Shown: piece after piece, positions 8,865 to 21,449 of the stretch
Layout of the letters: each line of letters starts with the position of its first letter
How positions within the stretch are numbered: position 1 is the stretch's first letter
Source: Verrucomicrobium sp. BvORR034
GTDB taxonomy: Bacteria > Verrucomicrobiota > Verrucomicrobiia > Verrucomicrobiales > Verrucomicrobiaceae
Assembly (NCBI RefSeq): GCF_000739635.1
Contig: NZ_BATQ01000166.1
Location: 1-64,000 of the forward strand
Reading direction: 5' to 3'
DNA: 64,000 nt
Program-made: the position numbers and the translations under genes
Notes under the pieces: model-generated
Told to the model about the DNA's origin: nothing
The model's database searches: none
The model's input: only the letters and a program-made list of their open reading frames with translations

Positions 8865-9239
8865 GAACTCAGCCTAGCCATGGCCCCCAAGTGCTCAACC
8901 ACGGAATGGTGCGCTGACACAGAACCACTTCCATCGGTCACTTTTGTATCGCGCCCCATGTGTCCTCACCCGGCATGCAAATCGAGGCGCCTATCTAGGG
9001 CCAACCACCACCCGTGACTCGGAATGTTTCTTATCACCCATCCACCAAACAGCTCAGCCATGGCCAATTCGTCCCAATCTGTCCGAATTTCACCGGCAAT
9101 CATCCCTGCTATGCACCTCAAGTTGATAGGTTTCCGACAGAAACTACCTCTCCATCAAGAATAGAACTTGCCCCATCTGCCATCTAGGGTGATGGATTGC
9201 GCGCACCAGAGTCCCCTTCGACCTTTGCCTTGAAACTTC
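8865..9239. other. Intergenic stretch without a recognisable gene
   Basis: This gap separates the leftward SDR gene from the rightward toxin-antitoxin pair. Both probably have their promoters here. I see no ORF with coding character, tRNA or strong hairpin. Confidence 0.6.
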
Positions 9240-9521
9240 ATGGAGTTTGACTGGATAGACGTCCCTTTCGACCTGACCACGCTGCCTCCCAAGGATATCG
9301 AGGAGTCTTTCGAAGACCCTTTTGCCCTAAAACTTCTGCCCGACGGTGAGAGCGAAGATGTCCGCGCAGCGCGTTACTTTTCCCTCGGCAAGTCCCTCTC
9401 CGGGCGGGGAATTTTCAGCGTCTTCTGGACGGACGGCAAGCGCTACCGAGTGATCCTCTCCCGTCCCATGAGCCCCGAAGAAGAACACTTCTACGAGCGC
9501 AAGAAGTCCGAAGATCTCTAG
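9240..9521 (+). CDS. BrnT-like toxin of a type II toxin-antitoxin pair
   Basis: 93 residues. The pattern fits BrnT (RelE/ParE-fold ribonuclease toxins): an N-terminal FDW strand, EESFEDPFALKLLPD, then RYFSLGKSLSGRGIFSVFWT and YRVILSRPMSPEEEHFYER. In known BrnTA modules the toxin is encoded first and the antitoxin follows, as here with a 45-base gap. The family inhibits translation by RNA cleavage; activity in this protein is inferred. The N-terminal half is more divergent than usual, so a degenerate or neofunctionalised toxin is possible. Confidence 0.72.
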   Translation: MEFDWIDVPFDLTTLPPKDIEESFEDPFALKLLPDGESEDVRAARYFSLGKSLSGRGIFSVFWTDGKRYRVILSRPMSPEEEHFYERKKSEDL

Positions 9522-9566
9522 TTCCTCTCCTCCCTCCCCCATCCGGCATCCCTGAACTCCCCCCAC

Positions 9567-9836
9567 ATGAAATTGATCCGCACCTGGAGTGAAATGCCTC
9601 ATTTTGAGAATGAGGAGGAGGAAGCCAAGTTCTGGATGGTGCACCAGCTGGACGCCCGGCTCATGCAGACCTCCATGCACCGTCCTGACGTGCGTGAGTC
9701 CACCACCATCACCCTGCGCTTTGATCCCCGCATGCTCTCCCGCATCAAGCGCATCGCGCGCCGGCGGTACCTGAACTACCAGAGCATGATCAAGCAGTGG
9801 CTGAGCGAGCGGATGGAGCAGGAATTGAAGGATTAG
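9567..9836 (+). CDS. CopG/BrnA-type antitoxin
   Basis: 89 residues. The N-terminal acidic block HFENEEEEAKFWMVHQLD is typical of the CopG antitoxins paired with BrnT. The C-terminal ribbon-helix-helix is clear: STTITLRFDPRMLSRIKRIA as strand plus helix, then YLNYQSMIKQWLSERM. It should dimerise, neutralise the upstream toxin and repress the pair. A RAYT transposase locus begins about 55 bases downstream. Confidence 0.82.
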   Translation: MKLIRTWSEMPHFENEEEEAKFWMVHQLDARLMQTSMHRPDVRESTTITLRFDPRMLSRIKRIARRRYLNYQSMIKQWLSERMEQELKD

Positions 9837-9881
9837 GCTGGGCGGCGACTGAGGCGACATAGCCTTTTGCAGGTCGCAACA

Positions 9882-9936
9882 CCCCAGTCCAAGGAGCGGC
9901 GGTTTGTGCTTGCACAACCGCCGAGGTTAACGGAGG
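9882..9936 (+). repeat. REP palindrome copy 1
   Basis: The hairpin at 9897-9923 has arms CGGCGGTTTGTGC and GCACAACCGCCG, a 12-bp stem with one bulged T. The tetranucleotide GGAG (9893-9896) abuts its 5' foot. Conserved flanks are CCCC-A-GTCCAA upstream and GGT-AACGGAGG downstream. A bulged stem with a GTAG/GGAG foot is the hallmark of REPs recognised by RAYT transposases. It is oriented with, and upstream of, the RAYT gene. Confidence 0.9.
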
Positions 9937-10020
9937 AGAGAAACGAATGCGGACTAGCGACGCGACGACTCCGGTTGACGGCAAGTTTGCCATCCGCGCT
10001 GACATTTTGCGATCTTGCCC

Positions 10021-10662
10021 ATGGACGAGGTGTCGTTCAGATTTTTCAATCCGTTTGCGGCCACATTAGAAACGAGAAACCGACTCCACCACTGGGAACA
10101 AGACGGGACTCTCTATTTCGTCACCTTCCGGCTCGCCGACTCGATCCCAGCGGATGTTTTGCATGCCTGGAAATCGGAACGCAACCTATGGTTGGCTGAT
10201 CATCCAAAGCCCTGGAGTCCAGCGCTTGAGAAAGAATACCACCAACGTTTTTCAGGGTGCATCGAACGCTGGCTGGATGCTGGCCACGGATCCTGTGTGT
10301 TAAGAGGAGAATCGGCGCGTGCGGAAGTGATGAACGCCCTCCTCCACTTTGACGGGACTCGCTGCCGGATGGTCTCTTGTATCGTGATGCCGAATCATGT
10401 TCATGCCTTGTTCGTCCTCAATCCGGATTGGAACCTCACGACCCTCATTCACTCGTGGAAACGTCACTCGGCGCAAAAGATCAACCCGCTGTTGGGTCGA
10501 GCCGGGAGTCTTTGGCAAAAGGACTATTTCGACCGGATGATACGAGACGGCCACCATTTTGGAAATTGCATCAAGTACATTCGCCGCAACCCGACGAAGG
10601 CCAAGCTTCCTGTCTCGGACTTCACGCTCTTTGAAAGCGAACTGGCCAAGACGGTTGAGTAG
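10021..10662 (+). CDS. REP-associated tyrosine transposase (RAYT, Y1/HUH family)
   Basis: 213 residues from the ATG at 10021; an in-frame TTG lies two codons upstream. It belongs to the IS200-like Y1 transposases, RAYT branch. Evidence is YFVTFRLADS near residue 30, the HUH metal motif in VMPNHVHAL (His126-x-His128) and the C-terminal block SLWQKDYFDRMIRD, then NCIKYIRRNPTKAK with the likely nucleophile Tyr186. RAYTs nick and join single-stranded REP DNA. Both neighbours carry matching REPs, the upstream one with a GGAG foot. The frame is intact and all catalytic residues are present, so it is probably active. Confidence 0.92.
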   Translation: MDEVSFRFFNPFAATLETRNRLHHWEQDGTLYFVTFRLADSIPADVLHAWKSERNLWLADHPKPWSPALEKEYHQRFSGCIERWLDAGHGSCVLRGESARAEVMNALLHFDGTRCRMVSCIVMPNHVHALFVLNPDWNLTTLIHSWKRHSAQKINPLLGRAGSLWQKDYFDRMIRDGHHFGNCIKYIRRNPTKAKLPVSDFTLFESELAKTVE

Positions 10663-10708
10663 TTTGCCAACGGGGTCTCAACACATATCCCATCACCACC
10701 ACCCATTT

Positions 10709-10749
10709 CCTCCGTTGACCCCCGGCGGTTGTGCAAGCACAAACCGCCG
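10709..10749 (-). repeat. REP palindrome copy 2 (inverted)
   Basis: The 27-base bulged palindrome of copy 1 recurs on the opposite strand at 10723-10749, about 60 bases after the RAYT stop. The GGTCAACGGAGG flank is kept, but the GGAG foot and GTCCAA flank are lost (GTGGG instead), so this copy may not be a good substrate. Confidence 0.88.
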
Positions 10750-10914
10750 CCCACAACGAGCAACGTCCTCGGGGATGCATCAGCCTTTTGTTAACTCATC
10801 GAACTAGCCTCATCCCTCATCCGTGTCCAGTCTCGCAATTCTCGGCACCCGCCATAGTTCCATAGAATCCCGCAATCCAGCAGGGGTGCCCTTCGACGAC
10901 AACACTTCACAACT

Positions 10915-10968
10915 CCCCTGTCCAAGGAGCGGCGGTTTGTGCTTGCACAACCGCCGGGGTGACCGGAG
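10915..10968 (+). repeat. REP palindrome copy 3
   Basis: The palindrome at 10930-10956 is identical to copy 1, with GGAG at 10926-10929 and CCCC-T-GTCCAA before it. It lies downstream of the minus-strand RAYT remnant and points towards it. Confidence 0.9.
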
Positions 10969-11280
10969 CGCAAAAGGGCTACATGATGACATGGAACCCT
11001 ATGTTCCCAGACAACCACTGGTCAATCCACGGTTTTCGCGATCTCGTTTTCATAGAGGGGCGAACCCTGATGAGCCCAATCCTGCTTTTCCGGGATTGCG
11101 CCGAATGCACCGGATACACTTTTCAAAATGGCAGCCATCACGCACTTCGTCCATGGCCCTTAGTCGCACCGGTTCCATTCAATGCCTGAGATTCCTTCAA
11201 CGTGACCATTGCATCAAGCGCTCCAATCCGCCGACCTCTTCGTTGACCCCGGCGGTTGTGCAAGCACAAACCGCCGCTCC
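10926..11280 (-). mobile_element. REP-flanked, internally deleted RAYT unit
   Basis: This 355-base unit repeats the REPtron layout in the opposite direction: REP copy 4, RAYT remnant, inverted REP copy 3. Both REPs keep the GGAG foot and a perfect core. It looks like a non-autonomous, MITE-like derivative that the neighbouring RAYT could act on in trans; this is inference from the layout. Confidence 0.65.
11022..11154 (-). pseudogene. RAYT remnant with internal deletion and frameshift
   Basis: Read on the minus strand from the ATG at 11154, it gives MDEV, the same first four residues as the intact RAYT. It jumps directly to RDGCHFEKCIRCIRRNPGKAG, which matches the intact C-terminal RDGHHFGNCIKYIRRNPTKAK. 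After about 34 codons a one-base shift is needed to reach YENEIAKTVD and the stop at 11022, matching FESELAKTVE. About 170 internal codons, including the HUH motif, are missing. The catalytic Tyr codon is Cys. It is clearly non-functional as a protein. Confidence 0.82.
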
Positions 11281-11290
11281 TTGGACAGGG
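11238..11290 (-). repeat. REP palindrome copy 4 (inverted)
   Basis: The core palindrome is at 11250-11276 on the minus strand. CTCC at 11277-11280 is the GGAG foot, followed by the complement of GTCCAA and AGGGG. It lies upstream of, and in the same direction as, the RAYT remnant, mirroring copy 1 and the intact gene. Confidence 0.9.
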
Positions 11291-11389
11291 GTCGACCGCA
11301 TGCTTTCATCGCTGGCCTCACCCTACCGTCATCCCAACCCTCTTGCACTCCGCCGCCACGACGCATAGCGTCGAAAAACGCGTTCCACA

Positions 11390-11956
11390 ATGGCTCCCCC
11401 TTCTTCCTCCCCTCCCCTCCAACCTGGACAGCTCCTCTGCCGCCCCTGCCGCAAGACCTACACCCCCGCCGAGGTGCAGGGCCGCAAGTCCTGCCCCAAG
11501 TGCAGGGGTCCGTTGGTCAGCAGCCAGCAACTCGAAAGCTACCAGGCGGATACCCACACCAGCTTGAGTCGGTTGAAGCATCAGTCGTCTTCCACCTTGG
11601 CCGGCGGTGCGCTCCTCGCCATGGGCATCCAAACGGTCATCAACATCATCAAGCACGACTCTGACTTTCACGTGCTCACCTTCATGGTGTTTGCTGGCGG
11701 CATCCTGAGCCTCGTGACCACCGGCCTTTGGTGGCATACCGCCCGCCCTTCCTTGATGCTCGTGGCTTCCCTGGTGTTTCAAGCCACGGCATTCGTCTAT
11801 TTCTTTTCCGTTTTTGCCGCTTCCGGCACCCTGGACATCCTGGAATCGAAATGGGGAATGCGGATCACTTTTGTTGTGGCACTCGCCCCCTTCTGCATCG
11901 CCCTGCTCGCCTGGCATCAGTATCGAAGTTACCTGAGAGTGCTGAAGCCGCGGTGA
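11390..11956 (+). CDS. Zinc-ribbon membrane protein, unknown function
   Basis: 188 residues. An N-terminal zinc ribbon uses Cys17-x2-Cys20 and Cys35-x2-Cys38. A short linker is followed by four likely membrane helices (GGALLAMGIQTVINI, LTFMVFAGGILSLVTTGLWW, LMLVASLVFQATAFVYFFSV, ITFVVALAPFCIALLAW). No named family is recognised. It converges on rpoC, and the two share the hairpin at 11982-12009. Confidence 0.8.
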   Translation: MAPPSSSPPLQPGQLLCRPCRKTYTPAEVQGRKSCPKCRGPLVSSQQLESYQADTHTSLSRLKHQSSSTLAGGALLAMGIQTVINIIKHDSDFHVLTFMVFAGGILSLVTTGLWWHTARPSLMLVASLVFQATAFVYFFSVFAASGTLDILESKWGMRITFVVALAPFCIALLAWHQYRSYLRVLKPR

Positions 11957-11981
11957 ACCAGAATTGAGCCCCAACAAACAA

Positions 11982-12009
11982 AAACGCCCTCCGTTTCCGG
12001 AGGGCGTTT
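11982..12009 (-). terminator. Rho-independent terminator of the rpoBC operon
   Basis: A perfect 12-bp stem (AAACGCCCTCCG / CGGAGGGCGTTT) closes a 4-base loop. On the minus strand it is followed by TTTTTGTTTG, 32 bases after the rpoC stop. The stem ends in GTTTG on the plus strand, so it may also work weakly for the convergent gene. Confidence 0.92.
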
Positions 12010-12040
12010 GAGAATTCAGTCTTGCGTTAGATCAGCCAGC

Positions 12041-15000
12041 TTACGCCACGGCTTCTTCGCCTTCGGTCGAGTACTGCACCTTCACGGTCTCTACGACGTT
12101 GAAGTTGCGGTTGGTGCGGAAACCAGTGCCGGCAGGGATCAGGTGACCCATGATGACGTTTTCCTTGAAGCCGCGGAGCAAGTCGTTCTTCGCCAGGGTA
12201 GCCGCTTCGGTAAGCACACGGGTGGTGTCCTGGAAGCTGGCGGCACTGATGAAGCTGTCCGTCTCAAGGCTGGCCTTGGTGATACCAAGGAGCACCGGCT
12301 CGGCCGTCGCGGGCTTGCCGCCCTCGTCGGACACACGCTGGTTTTCACGCTCGAACTCGAGACGGTCGATCTGGTCGCCCCACAGGAAGGCGGTGTCACC
12401 GGGTTCGGTGATCTTCACCTTGCGAAGCATCTGGCGGATGATGATCTCGACGTGCTTGTCGTTGATCTCCACACCCTGGGCACGGTACACTTCCTGAACC
12501 TCATTGACGAGGTGTTCACGAAGGGCCTGAGGCCCAAGGATCTCCAGGATCTCATGCGGCACGACCGCACCTTCCGTAAGCTGGTCGCCCTTGCTCACGT
12601 GGTCGCCGTTCTGCACGAAGATGTGCTTGTTCCGCGGGATGAGGTGCTCTTCCTGCTGACCCGTCTTCTGGTCGGTGATGATCACGCGGCGCTTGCCACG
12701 AACCAGTCCGCCGATTTCGATGTTGCCATCAATCTTGGCGATTTCGCACGCGTCCTTCGGCTTGCGGGCTTCGAAGAGCTCGGCCACACGGGGAAGACCA
12801 CCGGTGATGTCCTTGGTCTTGGCAGCCTTGCGCGGCGTCTTGGCGAGCACCGTACCGGCATCCACCTTCTCGTTGTTCTTCACCGCAAGGTGAGCGCCAG
12901 CGGGAATGGTGTAGCTGGCCAGGATCTCCTTGGTCTTCGGATCCACAATGACGATCTGCGGGTGCAGGTCTTCTTTGTGCTCGATGACGACGGTTTCCTC
13001 GTTGCCGGTGGCCTGGTTGACTTCCTTGGTGATGGTCACACCACCAAGCATGTCGCGGAATTCAATCTTGCCCTGCTTCTCGGTGATGATCGGCACGTTG
13101 TACGGATCCCAGGTGACGATCGTCTCGCCCTTCTTGACCTTGCCGCCGTCCTCTTTCGAGATGAGGGCGCCGAGGACAATCTTGTGGGACTCGAGTTCGC
13201 GACCCGCGTCATCGTGAATACTGATGGTGCCGTTCTTGGTGAGCACCACGCTGCCTTCCGGCGTGTTGACGATACGAAGCTCGTTGTACCGGATGGAACC
13301 CGCGTTCTTCGTGACGATGATGGGCTGCTTGAAGGCACCTGCGGCCACACCACCGACGTGGAAGGTACGCATGGTAAGCTGCGTTCCAGGTTCACCGATG
13401 GACTGGGCGGCCACGATGCCGACGGCTTCACCCACCTTGACCACGCGGCCAGTGGCGAGGCTGAGACCGTAGCACTTGGCACAGCAACCGCGCTTGCTTT
13501 CGCAAGTGAGCACGGAGCGGATCTTGAGCTTCTCCACACCGATCTTCACAAGGTGGTTGGCCACCTCTTCGGTGATCAGCTGGCCATATTCCACCAGGGT
13601 GGTCTTGTCGACCGGGTCATGGATGGTCTCGCAGGAGACACGGCCATAGATACGGGTCTTGAGGTCCACCACTTCGTCGTCACCCTGATAGATGGAGGCG
13701 AGCGTGATGCCGTTGACCGTGCCGCAATCTTCCTCGGTCACGATGACGTCCTGGGCCACGTCAACCAGCTTGCGGGTCATGTAGCCGGAGTCAGCCGTCT
13801 TCAACGCGGTGTCGGAGAGACCCTTACGGGCACCGTGGGTGGAGATGAAGTACTCCAGCACGGTCAGACCTTCACGGAAGTTCGAGGTAATGGGCTGCTC
13901 GATAATCTCACCGCTCGGCTTGGCCATAAGACCGCGCATCCCGGCGAGCTGCTTGATCTGCGTCTGGTTGCCTCGGGCACCCGAGGTGACCATGACGTAG
14001 AGCGGGTTGTGGAGCTTCTTGCCGTCGTTGTACTCGAGCGTGCGGAACACTTCCTTGGTGACTTCTTCACCCACGCCGGTCCAGATGTCGATGACCTTCT
14101 GCTGGCGCTCACCGTTGGTGATGATGCCTCGCTTGTACTGCTTCGTCACAAGCTCAACATCGGCGCGAGCCTTGTCGAGAGCCTTGTACTTGGCTTCAGG
14201 AATCACCATGTCGGTGATGCCGATGGAGCAACCGGAGCGCATAGCTTCGCGGAAGCCAAGCTGCTTGAGCCGGTCCAGCGCTGCCACCGTTTCCTGGTGA
14301 CCGGCCTTCTGGAAACAACGCCAGATGATGTCGGAGAGCTGCTTCTTGCCAACGGTATTGTTGTAGAAGCCAAGCTCTGCCGGCCAGATCTCACTGAAGC
14401 GGATACGACCCGGGGTGGTCTCGACGACCGCCTTGGTCGGGTCGCCATAGGTGCGGCCCTTGGTGTTGTAGTCCGGATTGCGGTAAAGCACCTTCTGGTT
14501 CACTTCGACCGCGTTTTCGCTGAGGGCGAACTCGACTTCGGAGGGATCGTTGAAGATGGAGAGGCGACGCTCGTCCTTGGGAGCTCCTGGAAGCTCACGC
14601 AGATACGTGAGGGCGAAGCAACCCAGAGGAATGTCCTGGGAAGGCGTCATCACGGGCTTGCCGCTCGCAGGGGAGAACAGGTTGTTCGGAGCGAGCATGA
14701 GGAGGCGGGCCTCCATCTGGGCTTCGATCGACAGCGGGACGTGCACAGCCATCTGGTCACCGTCGAAGTCAGCGTTGTAAGCCGTACAAACGAGGGGGTG
14801 AACGCGGATAGCTTCACCTTCGATGAGCTTGGGCTCGAACGCCTGGATGGAGAGACGGTGCAGGGTTGGCGCACGGTTCAGGAGAACCGGGTGGCCCTTG
14901 GTCACTTCGTCCAGAATGTCCCACACTTCAGGGGTGCGACGCTCAATCATCTTCTTGGCGCTGCGCACGGTGTGCACCAGACCAAGTTCCTTAAGACGGC

Positions 15001-16171
15001 GGATGATGAAGGGCTCGAACAAGACGAGCGCCATCTTCTTGGGCAGACCACACTGGTTGAGGGTGAGGTCCGGACCGATCACGATAACGGAACGGCCGGA
15101 GTAGTCCACACGCTTGCCCAGAAGGTTCTGGCGGAAGCGGCCGGACTTGCCCTTGAGCATGTCGGACATGGACTTGAGCGGACGATTGCCTGCCCCGGTC
15201 ACCGCACGGCCGTGACGGCCGTTGTCGAAGAGGGCGTCCACCGCCTCCTGCAACATGCGCTTTTCGTTACGGATGATAACATCCGGCGTCTTGAGCGCGA
15301 GAAGGTTCTTGAGACGGTTGTTGCGGTTGATGACACGACGATAGAGGTCGTTCAAGTCAGAAGTCGCAAAGCGACCGCCTTCCAGCGGCACCAACGGACG
15401 GAGGTCCGGCGGGATGACCGGCAGCACTTCCATCACCATGTACTCAGGGCGGGAATGCGAGGCTGCAAAGCCCTGGCAGAGCTTGAGGCGCTTGGCGATC
15501 TTCTTGCGAAGCTGCTTGGAGCGAGTCTTGGTCATGGACTGCTCGAGCTCCTTCACCATTTCGGCGAGGTTGGCTTGAGCCAGAATGTCACGGATGGCTT
15601 CCGCGCCCATGCCGACCTTGAAGCTGTCGGCACCGTACTGGTCCTCAGCTTCACGCAGTTCCATTTCCGTCAGCAGCTGGCCGCGCTGAAGCGGCGTGCT
15701 CCCGGGGGAAACCACGATGTAATCTTCATAGTAGATCACGCGCTCCAGCGAGCGGGCCGTCATGTCCAGCATGAGGCCGATGCGGGAAGGCATGCACTTG
15801 TAGAACCAGATGTGCGTCACCGGCACGGCCAGCTCGATGTGGCCCATGCGCTCGCGACGGACGCGGCTCAGGGTCACTTCCACGCCGCAACGGTCGCAGA
15901 TCACGCCTTTGTGCTTGATGCGCTTGTACTTGCCGCAGGCACACTCCCAGTCACGGGTGGGTCCGAAAATGCGCTCGCAGAAGAGGCCGCCTTTTTCGGG
16001 CTTGAACGTGCGGTAGTTGATGGTCTCAGGGTTCTTGACCTCACCATGGCTCCAGGACCGGATACGGTCCGGGGATGCCACGGAAATGGAGACCATGTCG
16101 AAGCCTCCGGTGCGATGCTGCTCCCCGAAGAGTTCCTTGAGATGGTTGTCGAAGCTCGAAGTTTCTTGCAT
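12041..16171 (-). CDS. rpoC: RNA polymerase beta' subunit
   Basis: 1376 residues from the ATG at 16171. An upstream in-frame ATG at 16207 would overlap the rpoB stop and add 12 residues. The catalytic Mg motif NADFDGD is present. The N-terminal zinc site is [20 protein letters not shown] and the second zinc site is [38 protein letters not shown] is the usual clamp region. It follows rpoB by 25 bases and ends at a strong terminator. Confidence 0.99.
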   Translation of the reverse strand: MQETSSFDNHLKELFGEQHRTGGFDMVSISVASPDRIRSWSHGEVKNPETINYRTFKPEKGGLFCERIFGPTRDWECACGKYKRIKHKGVICDRCGVEVTLSRVRRERMGHIELAVPVTHIWFYKCMPSRIGLMLDMTARSLERVIYYEDYIVVSPGSTPLQRGQLLTEMELREAEDQYGADSFKVGMGAEAIRDILAQANLAEMVKELEQSMTKTRSKQLRKKIAKRLKLCQGFAASHSRPEYMVMEVLPVIPPDLRPLVPLEGGRFATSDLNDLYRRVINRNNRLKNLLALKTPDVIIRNEKRMLQEAVDALFDNGRHGRAVTGAGNRPLKSMSDMLKGKSGRFRQNLLGKRVDYSGRSVIVIGPDLTLNQCGLPKKMALVLFEPFIIRRLKELGLVHTVRSAKKMIERRTPEVWDILDEVTKGHPVLLNRAPTLHRLSIQAFEPKLIEGEAIRVHPLVCTAYNADFDGDQMAVHVPLSIEAQMEARLLMLAPNNLFSPASGKPVMTPSQDIPLGCFALTYLRELPGAPKDERRLSIFNDPSEVEFALSENAVEVNQKVLYRNPDYNTKGRTYGDPTKAVVETTPGRIRFSEIWPAELGFYNNTVGKKQLSDIIWRCFQKAGHQETVAALDRLKQLGFREAMRSGCSIGITDMVIPEAKYKALDKARADVELVTKQYKRGIITNGERQQKVIDIWTGVGEEVTKEVFRTLEYNDGKKLHNPLYVMVTSGARGNQTQIKQLAGMRGLMAKPSGEIIEQPITSNFREGLTVLEYFISTHGARKGLSDTALKTADSGYMTRKLVDVAQDVIVTEEDCGTVNGITLASIYQGDDEVVDLKTRIYGRVSCETIHDPVDKTTLVEYGQLITEEVANHLVKIGVEKLKIRSVLTCESKRGCCAKCYGLSLATGRVVKVGEAVGIVAAQSIGEPGTQLTMRTFHVGGVAAGAFKQPIIVTKNAGSIRYNELRIVNTPEGSVVLTKNGTISIHDDAGRELESHKIVLGALISKEDGGKVKKGETIVTWDPYNVPIITEKQGKIEFRDMLGGVTITKEVNQATGNEETVVIEHKEDLHPQIVIVDPKTKEILASYTIPAGAHLAVKNNEKVDAGTVLAKTPRKAAKTKDITGGLPRVAELFEARKPKDACEIAKIDGNIEIGGLVRGKRRVIITDQKTGQQEEHLIPRNKHIFVQNGDHVSKGDQLTEGAVVPHEILEILGPQALREHLVNEVQEVYRAQGVEINDKHVEIIIRQMLRKVKITEPGDTAFLWGDQIDRLEFERENQRVSDEGGKPATAEPVLLGITKASLETDSFISAASFQDTTRVLTEAATLAKNDLLRGFKENVIMGHLIPAGTGFRTNRNFNVVETVKVQYSTEGEEAVA

Positions 16172-16196
16172 GTTCGTGAGATTCAGGGGTTGCTTC

Positions 16197-20045
<3,849 letters not shown>

Positions 20046-20163
20046 ACGGCGGGGTGGCTGGGTGTTGGCAATGAGTTGCGGGCAAACCGGCCTGTTAAGC
20101 CGGGGAAAAGAGAGTCAGGGCGGCGGACAAAAACGGTTGTTTTTGCGGCCTATGTCGGAGGAC

Positions 20164-20192
20164 AAAAAAACCCCCGGGCGCGCAAGCGCCCG
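20164..20192 (-). terminator. Terminator-like attenuator between rplL and rpoB
   Basis: On the minus strand a perfect 7-bp stem CGGGCGC/GCGCCCG with loop TTGC is followed by GGGG and seven T. It sits about 175 bases after the rplL stop and 119 before the rpoB start. An attenuator at this point that lowers rpoBC expression relative to ribosomal proteins is well known in E. coli; the same role is inferred here. Confidence 0.78.
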
Positions 20193-20324
20193 TGGCGAAA
20201 AACAGTCTCATCAAACTTGGGTTCGTTCCCCAACTCACATCCGACGACCTTGCGGGCGGATTGGAAGTTGTTGTACGGGAAGAGAACGGGCATTGAGGAA
20301 ACGCTGGTTTTTTGAAAGGGTTCC

Positions 20325-20344
20325 GCCGCCCCCACTGGGGCGGC
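20325..20344 (-). promoter_or_regulatory. GC-rich hairpin just after rplL
   Basis: A perfect 8-bp stem GCCGCCCC/GGGGCGGC with a 4-base loop lies 22 bases after the rplL stop. No T-run follows, so it is not a terminator. In E. coli an RNase III site occupies the rplL-rpoB gap; this hairpin could be a processing or stability element. Confidence 0.5.
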
Positions 20345-20366
20345 GAAACCTGCAAAAGAAACAAAC

Positions 20367-20747
20367 TTACTTGATCTCGACCTTGGCACCGGCGGCCTCG
20401 ATCTTCTTCTTGATCTCTTCGGCTTCTTCCTTGCTGACGCCCTGCTTGAGAGGCTGGGGAGCCTTTTCCACAAGGGCTTTCGCTTCGGCGAGGCCAAGGC
20501 CGGCCACAACGGCACGGACTTCTTTGATGACGCCGATCTTGTTCGTGCCACCTTCGGTAAGGATGACGTCGAACTCGGTCTTCTCAACTGCGGCTGCGGC
20601 TGCAGGGCCGGCAGGGCCAGCGGCGGCCACGGCGACAGGAGCAGCGGCGCTCACGCCCCACTTGTCTTCAAGGGATTTCACAAGTTCAGCGACTTCCAGG
20701 ACGGTAAGGGCGCTGAGTTCGTCAACGATTTTATTCAGGTCTGCCAT
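20367..20747 (-). CDS. rplL: 50S ribosomal protein L7/L12
   Basis: 126 residues. The N-terminal dimerisation helix ([21 protein letters not shown]) is followed by an Ala/Gly/Pro-rich hinge (about residues 33-55). The C-terminal factor-binding domain contains [21 protein letters not shown] and ends VEIK. This is the usual size. It forms the stalk with L10 and recruits translation GTPases. It lies 159 bases after rplJ and upstream of two hairpins before rpoB. Confidence 0.98.
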   Translation of the reverse strand: MADLNKIVDELSALTVLEVAELVKSLEDKWGVSAAAPVAVAAAGPAGPAAAAAVEKTEFDVILTEGGTNKIGVIKEVRAVVAGLGLAEAKALVEKAPQPLKQGVSKEEAEEIKKKIEAAGAKVEIK

Positions 20748-20906
20748 AGTAGTATTTCGGTATCGCCGTCCCCTGAAGCTTCAGAGGTTTTGAGCCTGAC
20801 AGCCGCCAGACCGGCAAGGAACCATTGGATTTTAGGTATTCAGGTGGAGTTGCCCCCACCATCGAGTCAAATTGGAAAAAGGGTTGCCGGGGCAACCCAC
20901 GGAAAA

Positions 20907-21428
20907 TTAAGCGGCTTGCTCTTGATCGCCCTTGGCCTTGAGCACGCGAGCCAGAGAGGCGGCGGGCTCGTTGAGCAGGCGGACCAGCTTGGAAGCCGGG
21001 GCTTGCAGAACGCCAAGCAGGGTTGCAAGAAGCACTTCGCGGGAAGGAAGGTCTGCCAGGACCTGGATGCCGGAAGCATCAAGGTACTTGCCGTCCAGAA
21101 TGCCGGCTTTCACCTGGGGCTTCTGGAACTCGGTCGCGAAGGTCTTCATGACCTTGGCGGCAGCGCACACGTCTTTCTCACCGGTGACCACAGCAGACTG
21201 GCCCGTCAGGACATCACCGATTTCCACGGGATACCCGGCGCGTTCAGCGGCCTTCTTCACCAGCGTGTTCTTGTACACGTGCATCTCAGCGCCTGCAGCG
21301 CGGAGGCGCTTGCGAAGCTCTTCGAATTTGTCCACTTTCAGCCCGGTGTAGTCCACCACGAACATGAACGGGGAGGCGTTGACCTTTTCCAGAAGGTGCT
21401 CAATGAGGATCGTCTTTTCAGCTTTCAT
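20907..21428 (-). CDS. rplJ: 50S ribosomal protein L10
   Basis: 173 residues. KAEKTILIEHLLEK, FMFVVDYTGLKVDKFEELRK and LRAAGAEMHVYKNTLVKKA are characteristic. The C-terminal helix (ASKLVRLLNEPAASLARVLK) binds L7/L12 dimers. The gene is 21 bases after rplA. In E. coli L10 represses its own mRNA through a leader; the gap here is too short to hold a comparable leader, so any feedback site must lie elsewhere. Confidence 0.98.
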   Translation of the reverse strand: MKAEKTILIEHLLEKVNASPFMFVVDYTGLKVDKFEELRKRLRAAGAEMHVYKNTLVKKAAERAGYPVEIGDVLTGQSAVVTGEKDVCAAAKVMKTFATEFQKPQVKAGILDGKYLDASGIQVLADLPSREVLLATLLGVLQAPASKLVRLLNEPAASLARVLKAKGDQEQAA

Positions 21429-21449
21429 CGTCGTTGTTCTCCTTCAGAT

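Larger units (their letters stand above)
9893..10749 (+). mobile_element. RAYT-REP unit (REPtron)
   Basis: An intact RAYT gene sits between REP copy 1 (same orientation, upstream) and REP copy 2 (inverted, downstream). No longer terminal repeats or target duplication were seen. This is the standard arrangement for a domesticated single-strand transposase that acts on REPs rather than a self-mobile IS200. Confidence 0.8.

Noticed and set aside
9882-11290. CRISPR array
   Set aside because: The repeats alternate in orientation, have unequal spacing and enclose a transposase gene, so they are REPs, not CRISPR.
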